A stretch of 64,000 nt of DNA from NCBI RefSeq assembly GCF_018260405.1, contig NZ_JAGLBG010000004.1:1-64000 (forward strand), in the 5' to 3' direction. Positions 57,278 to 64,000 of the stretch are shown here, piece after piece. Source of the DNA: Deinococcus sp. (GTDB lineage: Bacteria; Deinococcota; Deinococci; Deinococcales; Deinococcaceae). The first letter of the stretch is position 1. Each line of letters starts with the position of its first letter. The notes beneath the pieces are model-generated. The model was not told the origin of the DNA. It was given only the letters and a program-made list of their open reading frames with translations, and searched no databases. A program made the position numbers and the translations under genes.

Positions 57278-57970
57278 TCAGGGTTCAAAGGTATCCTGAA
57301 AGGCGTAACGGTCGCCACGCACCCAGTAGTTGACATAGGTCGCCCGCTTGGGGCCGCTGTAGGTCGTGCGGCGCAGCAAGAAGGCGGCTACGCCCACTGG
57401 AACCCGCAACAGGTCGGCTTCCTCCTGGCGCAGATTGACAGCTTCGAGGTTCTGCTCGACGCGCTGAAGGGGAACGCCCATGCTGACCATTGTTTCATGA
57501 ATGCTCTCGACGTTTAGGTTGTGTTCCAGCAGCCCCGGAGCCAGCGCCGCATTGATGTAGCGTTTCTCGATGACCAGCGCCTCGTCACCGGCCATTCGCA
57601 GGCGGTGAACAAAGATGACCGGGTCGCCGGGATTGATCTGCAGCACCACAGCAATTTCGGGGGTGGCCTCAATCTGCATGGCCCGCAGCACGGTGGTGCG
57701 GTGGTCGGGGTGACGCGCCCATTCCTTGAAAGGCCGCACGCGGAACATGCCCTGGCGGAAGCGCTTGCCCGTCGGGAAGGTTCCAGCGCCCTGCACCCGG
57801 TAAACGTATCCTTCGCGTTCCAGTTCGTCTATGGCGCGGCGGGCCGTCATCCGCGAGACTTCAAATTCACGGGCCAGTTGCGGCTCGCTGGGCAGCGGCA
57901 GCCCTTCTACGTAATGACCGCCGAGCAGACGGTCTTTCAGTGTGGTCTTGATCAGCGGATACTTCGCCAT
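57278..57970 (-). CDS. GntR/HutC-family regulator with UTRA domain
   Basis: 230-residue transcription factor. The N-terminal winged helix-turn-helix (residues 5-70) has LPSEPQLAREFEVSRMTARRAIDELEREGYVYRVQGAGTF, the classic GntR pattern. The C-terminal UTRA sensor domain (about 85-225) has DPVIFVHRLRMAGDEALVIEKRYI and FLLRRTTYSG. The ligand may be a phosphosugar or amino acid; it is not known. Its neighbour is the trehalose cluster, transcribed in the same direction, which makes control of that cluster possible but unproven. ATG 57970 has AGGGATG upstream. Confidence 0.9.
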   Translation of the reverse strand: MAKYPLIKTTLKDRLLGGHYVEGLPLPSEPQLAREFEVSRMTARRAIDELEREGYVYRVQGAGTFPTGKRFRQGMFRVRPFKEWARHPDHRTTVLRAMQIEATPEIAVVLQINPGDPVIFVHRLRMAGDEALVIEKRYINAALAPGLLEHNLNVESIHETMVSMGVPLQRVEQNLEAVNLRQEEADLLRVPVGVAAFLLRRTTYSGPKRATYVNYWVRGDRYAFQDTFEP

Positions 57971-58300
57971 ACATCCCTCCGAGCCATCCGCATTAAACGG
58001 AGTCTTAAGCCAATCCTAACTTTAGTGTAGTTCCTACTCCTGGTTGTCTGAACTGTTACAAGGTTGGAGACAAAAGCCCCCCACATTTTTCAGTCGTGGC
58101 CTTATTCCGTCAGAAGAAGAGAGCCAACGAAAGAATAGGGGCCGTTCCACAGGGCAAAATACACTCTCACGCTCAGGACTGGTAGTTTATCAGGGATGCG
58201 CCGCACTGAGGCGCCAACAGCACGCCGTACAGTCTGACAGAATTCAGGGTCAGCAGCTTTCAGAGTCTTTTGAAGGTGGCGGGGCGCGGCAGGAGCAGCC
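57971..58300. other. Intergenic region, moaA stop to gntR start
   Basis: A 330-base gap. It includes the gntR promoter region (58020-58060 is AT-rich, with GTTCAGACAACCAGG on the minus strand). It also has CTGGTAGTTTATCAGGG near 58178, a motif shared with CTGATAGTTTATCAG near 3408. I see no gene. Confidence 0.4.
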
Positions 58301-59284
58301 TTAACCGCCGATGTGCGACATCTCGACCTTGCCAGAGCGGGTCACTTCGCCGCGTTCCTCGCTGTATCGGTCGGTGCGGGCCGACCAGACCCCGCCAAGC
58401 AGCTCTGAGAGCCTAGCATCACTGGCCCCGGAGCGCAGCGGCGCACGCAGGTCGGTGCCACTTCCCGCGAAAAGGCAGGGATACAGCACGCCTACCGCCG
58501 AAATCCGGGCGCGGGAGCAGTCGCCGCAAAAGGGAGCCGTAACCGAGGAAATCAGGCCGACCTCGTGCCCGGCGCCTACGTGGCGGGCAGCGACCTCGCC
58601 CCGGTAGCCGGGGTCAACAGGCGTAAAAGCTTCACCCAGCCGCGCCAGCACTTCACGCGAGGGCACCACGCTGTCCATGTTCCAGCCATTGTGGTTGCCG
58701 ACATCCATAAACTCGATGAAGCGCACCGGCGCGAGGTCGCGCAGCGCCAGCCAAAGCTCGCGCAGACCGTCGTCGTTAACGCCGCGCTGCACCACCGTAT
58801 TAATCTTGACGCCCAACCCGGCCTGAAGCGCCGCCTCGATCCCGTCCAGCACCTTCTGCGGATGGGTGCCTAAACCGTTCATGTGCCCGAACACTTCCGG
58901 GTCGAGGCTGTCGATGCTGACCGTAACACGCTGAAGCCCCGCGGCCCTAAGACCAGCCGCAAAGCGCGGCAGCAGCAAGCCGTTGGTGGTCATGGCGAGG
59001 TCCTGCACGCCCCCGATGCGGCTGAGGCGGCCAATCAGCTCGGGCAGGTCGCGCCGCAAGGTCGGTTCGCCGCCTGTAATGCGGAGTTTCCGCACGCCCA
59101 GCAGCACGAAAACGCGGGTCAGGCGCTCTATTTCCTCGAACGACAGCAGCTCGTCGCGGGGCAAAAAAGCGTGGTCAGGGCCAAAGAACTCAGCGGGCAT
59201 ACAGTACGTGCAGCGCAGATTGCAGCGGTCGGTCACGCTGATTCGCAGGTCGCGCAGTGGGCGGCCCAGCCGGTCGAGAAGCAT
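58301..59284 (-). CDS. moaA: GTP 3',8-cyclase (MoaA)
   Basis: Radical-SAM enzyme that starts molybdenum cofactor synthesis. 327 residues. The N-terminal cluster CNLRCTYCMP (CxxxCxxC, about residue 21) follows LRDLRISVTDR. LRITGGEPTLRRDLPELI binds SAM. The C-terminal cluster is FCGDCSRARISAVGVLYPC. The tail ends MSHIGG, the GG required for GTP cyclisation. No other moa genes lie next to it. ATG 59284 is well defined, as the family begins LLDRLGRPLRDLRIS. Confidence 0.95.
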   Translation of the reverse strand: MLLDRLGRPLRDLRISVTDRCNLRCTYCMPAEFFGPDHAFLPRDELLSFEEIERLTRVFVLLGVRKLRITGGEPTLRRDLPELIGRLSRIGGVQDLAMTTNGLLLPRFAAGLRAAGLQRVTVSIDSLDPEVFGHMNGLGTHPQKVLDGIEAALQAGLGVKINTVVQRGVNDDGLRELWLALRDLAPVRFIEFMDVGNHNGWNMDSVVPSREVLARLGEAFTPVDPGYRGEVAARHVGAGHEVGLISSVTAPFCGDCSRARISAVGVLYPCLFAGSGTDLRAPLRSGASDARLSELLGGVWSARTDRYSEERGEVTRSGKVEMSHIGG

Positions 59285-59515
59285 CCTCTTACGATACCCG
59301 CTCGGGCAGCTGGCAACAGGGGTTCTCCCCCAATCTGAGAATCAATCAACCAGGCTGTGACCCTTCAGCAGACAGGGTTAGACCGCCCTCACTGATGGTG
59401 TCTTCACGGGCTTATACTGTGTACGTACCCACATTCTGAACCGAGCGTCCATTAGTCGAATTTTGATGCCGACCGCTCTCATTGCAGCTCTCATGCCAGT
59501 ATTCAGGAGGCTCTT

Positions 59516-59818
59516 ATGACCGTTTCACACGCGCCCCAAGCCAGTTCCCTGCCCACCCGTAACGCGGCCTACCAGCAGCTGGTCGCCCAGAAGAACAGCT
59601 TCCTGCTTACCATGACCATCAGCTTTCTGGTGATGTACTTTATTTTGCCTCTTCTGGCGGGCTTCAACAAACCGCTGATGGCCAGCAAGGTCATGGGAAA
59701 CATCACCTTCGGGTATGTGCTGGCCTTTGCCGAGATCATCATGGGCTGGGTCATGGCGGCCATTTATGTGCGCCGCGCCCAGGCGTTTGACCGTATGGCC
59801 GAGGAAGCCAAGCGATGA
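59516..59818 (+). CDS. DUF485 membrane protein
   Basis: 100-residue protein with two membrane helices (about residues 33-52 and 61-84). It has the family's [35 protein letters not shown] and [28 protein letters not shown]485 proteins (YjcH) normally precede acetate permease and are thought to help it. ATG 59516 has an AGGAGG site. It overlaps actP by 4 bases. Confidence 0.93.
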   Translation: MTVSHAPQASSLPTRNAAYQQLVAQKNSFLLTMTISFLVMYFILPLLAGFNKPLMASKVMGNITFGYVLAFAEIIMGWVMAAIYVRRAQAFDRMAEEAKR

Positions 59819-61398
59819 CTTTTTTGCTGGCCGCCATTATCGTCGCCATTACGCTGGGCGTGACCTTCTGGGCCTCGGGGCGCAACAGCAGCGCCGGGGA
59901 CTTCTACGTGGCCGGGGGCAAGATCAGCGCCACGCAAAACGGCATCGCCATTGCCGGAGATTACATGTCGGCGGCGTCGTTCCTGGGGATCACGGGGCTG
60001 ATCGCCCTGAACGGGTACGACGGCTTTATGTACTCGGTGGGCTGGTTCATCGCCTACCTGACAGTGCTGTTCATCGTGGCCGAGCCGCTGCGTAACCTGG
60101 GCAAATACACCCTGGCCGACATGCTAGTCTACCGCCTCAAAGACCCCCGCGTCCGCACCTACGCGGCCTTTTCGACCATCGCCGTGAGTACTTTCTACAT
60201 GATCGCGCAGGTGGTCGGCGCGGGTAGCCTGATTTCTCTACTCTCGGGCAACGTGATCAAGCCGGACCTCGCCATTCCACTGGTCGGCGTACTGATGATT
60301 ATTTACGTGGTGGTCGGCGGAATGCTGGCCACCACCTGGGTCCAGATCATCAAGGCGATGCTGCTGATGGCCGCCACGATTGTTATGAGCGTAATGATTC
60401 TCGCCAAGTTCGGTTTCTCGTTCAGTACCCTGCTGGGAGCCGTGCAGGACAAGAGCGGGGCCGATTTCCTAAGTCCGGGCCTGAAGTACAAAAACCCCCT
60501 CGATCTGATCAGCCTGTGCCTCGCATTGGTGCTGGGCACCGCCGGACTACCGCACATCCTGGTGCGCTTCTTTACCGTGCCCACCGCCCAGGACGCCCGC
60601 AAGAGCGTGGTCGTGGCGATGGGCCTGATCGGGGCGTTCTACGCCATGACGGCCCTGATGGGCAACGCCGCCAACGTGCTGGTCGGCAAGACCGCCATCG
60701 AAGCCGCCAACAAGGCCGGGAACATGGCCGCGCCGCTGCTGGCCGAGGCGCTGGGAGGCGGCCATAACTCGCTGGGCGGGCAGTTCGGGCTGGCCTTCGT
60801 AACCGCCGTCGCCTTCGCCACGATTCTGGCCGTGGTTGCGGGCCTGACCATCAGCGCCAGCACCAGCTTTACGCACGACATCTACAACGGGGTGATCAAG
60901 AACGGGCAGGCCAGTGACGCCGAACAGTTCCGGGTCGCCCGCATCGCCACCGTCGCGGTGGGCATCGTGGCTATCTTGCTGGGCCTGATCGCCAAGAACC
61001 AAAACGTGGCTTTTCTGGTGTCGCTGGCCTTCGCCATCGCGGCGAGTGCCAACCTGCCGGTCATCTTGTACACGCTGTTCTGGCGGCGCTTCAACGCCAA
61101 TGGCGCTATCTGGGGCATCGTCGGCGGACTGGTCGTGACCCTGAGCCTAATCGCGATCAGCCCGAACATCATGAAGATCGACAAGCCGGACTTGAAAACT
61201 GCCCGACACCTTATCCAGCGCAATGCGATTTTCCCGCTGGAAAACCCAGGGATTATTAGCATCCCGGCTGGCTTTGCTCTGGCCGCCGCCGGAGCACTGC
61301 TGGGCCGCCGACGCGAGAACGAGGAACAGGAATTCGAGGCCATGCAGTACCGCGCTTACACTGGAGCTGGAATGGACGGTTCAGTGGCCCACGACTGA
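59815..61398 (+). CDS. actP: Cation/acetate symporter (sodium:solute symporter)
   Basis: 527-residue SSS-family transporter with about 13 membrane helices, importing acetate with sodium. [41 protein letters not shown] is the hallmark start. Then come [32 protein letters not shown], and [43 protein letters not shown] near the C-terminus. DUF485 overlaps upstream. Upstream regulatory DNA has TATACT at 59413 and TGTGTACGTACCCACA at 59418-59433, weakly like a CRP site. Confidence 0.94.
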   Translation: MTFLLAAIIVAITLGVTFWASGRNSSAGDFYVAGGKISATQNGIAIAGDYMSAASFLGITGLIALNGYDGFMYSVGWFIAYLTVLFIVAEPLRNLGKYTLADMLVYRLKDPRVRTYAAFSTIAVSTFYMIAQVVGAGSLISLLSGNVIKPDLAIPLVGVLMIIYVVVGGMLATTWVQIIKAMLLMAATIVMSVMILAKFGFSFSTLLGAVQDKSGADFLSPGLKYKNPLDLISLCLALVLGTAGLPHILVRFFTVPTAQDARKSVVVAMGLIGAFYAMTALMGNAANVLVGKTAIEAANKAGNMAAPLLAEALGGGHNSLGGQFGLAFVTAVAFATILAVVAGLTISASTSFTHDIYNGVIKNGQASDAEQFRVARIATVAVGIVAILLGLIAKNQNVAFLVSLAFAIAASANLPVILYTLFWRRFNANGAIWGIVGGLVVTLSLIAISPNIMKIDKPDLKTARHLIQRNAIFPLENPGIISIPAGFALAAAGALLGRRRENEEQEFEAMQYRAYTGAGMDGSVAHD

Positions 61399-61403
61399 TG
61401 CGA

Positions 61404-61444
61404 ACTGCCGATTGAACCTGAAATAACCAGATTCAATCGGCAGT
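61404..61444. repeat. 13-bp perfect inverted repeat of ATACGGACT family
   Basis: ACTGCCGATTGAA and TTCAATCGGCAGT with a 15-base loop, just after the actP stop. It is a palindromic miniature of the ATACGGACT family. No T-run, so its use as terminator is uncertain. It is immediately followed by the A3 element. Confidence 0.65.
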
Positions 61445-61449
61445 CCGTC

Positions 61450-61590
61450 TTAGAGCCGTTCTCCGAATTATGGGCGCGTAGAAAAAACATCGCTGCCCCC
61501 TTCATTTCACGTCCTGCTCTTTCTTGTTCACTCGTTCCACTCGGCAAAAAGAGGGTCAAAAGAGCACCATCTTTTTGCAAAATGCTCTAA
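61450..61590 (-). repeat. 141-bp MITE-like element, copy A3
   Basis: Inverted copy of A1/A2, with TTAGAGCCGTTCTCCGAATT as its left end here and AAAATGCTCTAA as its right end. It lies between the convergent actP and aminotransferase genes. Confidence 0.8.
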
Positions 61591-61628
61591 CAGTGTCCGA
61601 ACCATTGATGAACCACAACGGCAGAAGA

Positions 61629-62768
61629 TTACTGGCCGATTACCTTGTTCAGCGCCGCCTCGAAGCGGCTGACCGCGCCGGGCACGTCCTGCAACTTGTC
61701 GAGGCCGAACAGCCCGATGCGGAAGGTGCTGAACCCGGCTGGTTCATTGACCTTGAGGGGCACGCCCGCCGCGATTTGCAGGCCGTGCGCCCTGAACGCC
61801 TTACCCGACTGGATGTCGGCGTCGTCGGTGTAGTAGACCGCCACGCCAGGAGCCTCGAAACCGGGCGCGGCCACGCTGCGAAAGCCCGCGCTTTCCAGCA
61901 CCCTGCGAACCTGATTGCCAAGTTCCCACTGCGCGTCACGGGCCTTGTCCAGCCCAAAGGCTTTGACTTCCTGCACCGTATCGCGGAACTGGCGCAGGCT
62001 GTCGGTGGGCATGGTCGCGTGATAGGCGAAGCCGCCGTCCTCGTAACTTTTCATGATGCTCAGCCACTTTTTAAGATCAAGGGTAAAGCTGACCGAGTCG
62101 GTGGCTTCCACGCGGGCCACGGCAGCGTCACTCAGCATGACCAGCCCGGCGCCGGGCGTGCTGCTCCAACCTTTTTGCGGGGCCGAGATAAGCACGTCGA
62201 TGCCGAGGGCCTGCATATCCAGCCATACACAGCCCGAGGCGATGCAGTCGATGACCAGCAGACCTCCGACCTCGTGGGTCGCCCCGGCCAGAGCTTTGAT
62301 GTAGTCATCAGGCAAAAGAAGGCCGGACGACGTTTCGACGTGGGGCGCAAAGACCAGGGCGGGGCGTTCCCGGCGAATGGCGGCTACCGCTTCCCCGATG
62401 GGCACGGGGGCGTACGCGGCCTGCGGGCCAGCTTGCGGGGCCTGGGCGTTAAGCACCGTGACCGACTCGGGCAGGCGGCTGGCCTCGACGATCTGCGACC
62501 AGCGGTAACTGAACCAGCCGTTGCGCAACACGAGGCACTTTTGCCCCTGCGCCAACTGATCGACCACGGCTTCCATGGCCGAAGTGCCCGACCCCGGAAT
62601 GAGAGCCACCGCCTGCGCGTGGTACACCGCCTTCAGGTCCACCGAGAGGTCGCGCATGACCCCCTGGAATACGGCAGACATGTGGTTCAGCGAGCGGTCA
62701 GTATAGACCACCGAGTATTCAAGCAGGCCGTCAGGGTCAATATCGGGGCGCAGGGCAGGCATGGGCAC
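61629..62768 (-). CDS. Class V aminotransferase (serine-pyruvate / alanine-glyoxylate type)
   Basis: PLP-dependent fold-type I enzyme of 379 residues. It has LIPGSGTSAMEAVVDQLAQG at the N-terminal active site and HVETSSGLLLP. GGLLVIDCIASGCVWLDM carries the Asp that pairs with the pyridine ring, and the PLP lysine is in ISAPQKGWSSTPGAGLVML. The KWLSIMKSYEDGGFAYHATMP segment fits the serine-pyruvate / phosphoserine-like branch, yet without a defining specificity motif. ATG 62768 is well placed. Convergent with actP, with an A3 element between. Confidence 0.85.
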   Translation of the reverse strand: MPMPALRPDIDPDGLLEYSVVYTDRSLNHMSAVFQGVMRDLSVDLKAVYHAQAVALIPGSGTSAMEAVVDQLAQGQKCLVLRNGWFSYRWSQIVEASRLPESVTVLNAQAPQAGPQAAYAPVPIGEAVAAIRRERPALVFAPHVETSSGLLLPDDYIKALAGATHEVGGLLVIDCIASGCVWLDMQALGIDVLISAPQKGWSSTPGAGLVMLSDAAVARVEATDSVSFTLDLKKWLSIMKSYEDGGFAYHATMPTDSLRQFRDTVQEVKAFGLDKARDAQWELGNQVRRVLESAGFRSVAAPGFEAPGVAVYYTDDADIQSGKAFRAHGLQIAAGVPLKVNEPAGFSTFRIGLFGLDKLQDVPGAVSRFEAALNKVIGQ

Positions 62769-62901
62769 AGGATAGCGGAGAGAACTCCGGTGTGAACTCT
62801 AGCCGCCATTTGCCTGCTGGCACTGGAGCAGGAAGACGGCCAGGGCGTTTGCTCCGCTGGCAGCGGGCCTTTTCCTCCATCATCCAGCACCTACTTTTCC
62901 A

Positions 62902-64000
<1,099 letters not shown>

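Overview
The window is a GC-rich bacterial chromosome segment whose gene content points to the genus Deinococcus. Indicators are a Deinococcus-type RNase R, LysN-type aminotransferase and Mrr, the MglA/MglB pair also found in Thermus, a HspR-type (HAIR) operator in front of lon, the trehalose cluster, and many short intergenic repeats. No plasmid or phage backbone is visible. The species cannot be named from sequence alone.

Layout. 0-8 kb: aldo/keto reductase (cut by the window edge), rodA, a GNAT acetyltransferase, a frameshifted DUF805 gene, a VTT-family membrane protein, the mglB-mglA polarity GTPase pair and an HtrA-like protease. 8-17 kb: dnaE, interrupted by a complete 438-residue intein with a LAGLIDADG endonuclease, then an Mrr-type nuclease, an aldose 1-epimerase and rlmB. 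17-28.5 kb: a PAS/GGDEF/EAL protein with decayed catalytic motifs, ctpA, a lysN-murI-rph run, a DinB-like protein, an MTHFS-like protein, a left-handed beta-helix acyltransferase and exonuclease III. 28.5-38 kb: a candidate structured RNA, a 1395-residue RNase R with long disordered tails, a DUF1345 protein, a PASTA-domain pseudokinase, a cysteine desulfurase and a VWA protein. 38-42 kb: the alpha ribosomal operon infA-rpmJ-rpsM-rpsK-rpsD-rpoA-rplQ with a terminator. 42-46 kb: an S41 peptidase, a lipoprotein, then a decayed accessory patch ending in a tyrosine-recombinase remnant beside tRNA-Asn. 46-49.4 kb: yqgE and lon, each with a clear inverted-repeat operator candidate. 49.8-57 kb: glgX-treZ-treY for trehalose from glycogen. 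57-64 kb: a GntR/UTRA regulator, moaA, DUF485-actP acetate uptake, a class V aminotransferase and the 3' part of valS.

Most of the unexplained sequence is short non-autonomous repeats. I can separate at least four families: a 141-bp element (three copies), a roughly 110-bp element ending in AATAGACC, a family ending in ATACGGATTCCG or ATACGGACT, and a REP-like C-rich/G-rich repeat. One 141-bp copy lies inside an AATAGACC element, so insertion order can be read. REP-like copies sit inside the treZ reading frame and between rpoA and rplQ. No wholly new multi-gene system is evident. The strongest leads are the repeat families, the dnaE intein, the PASTA pseudokinase, the candidate RNA before rnr, and the two operator-like palindromes at lon and yqgE.
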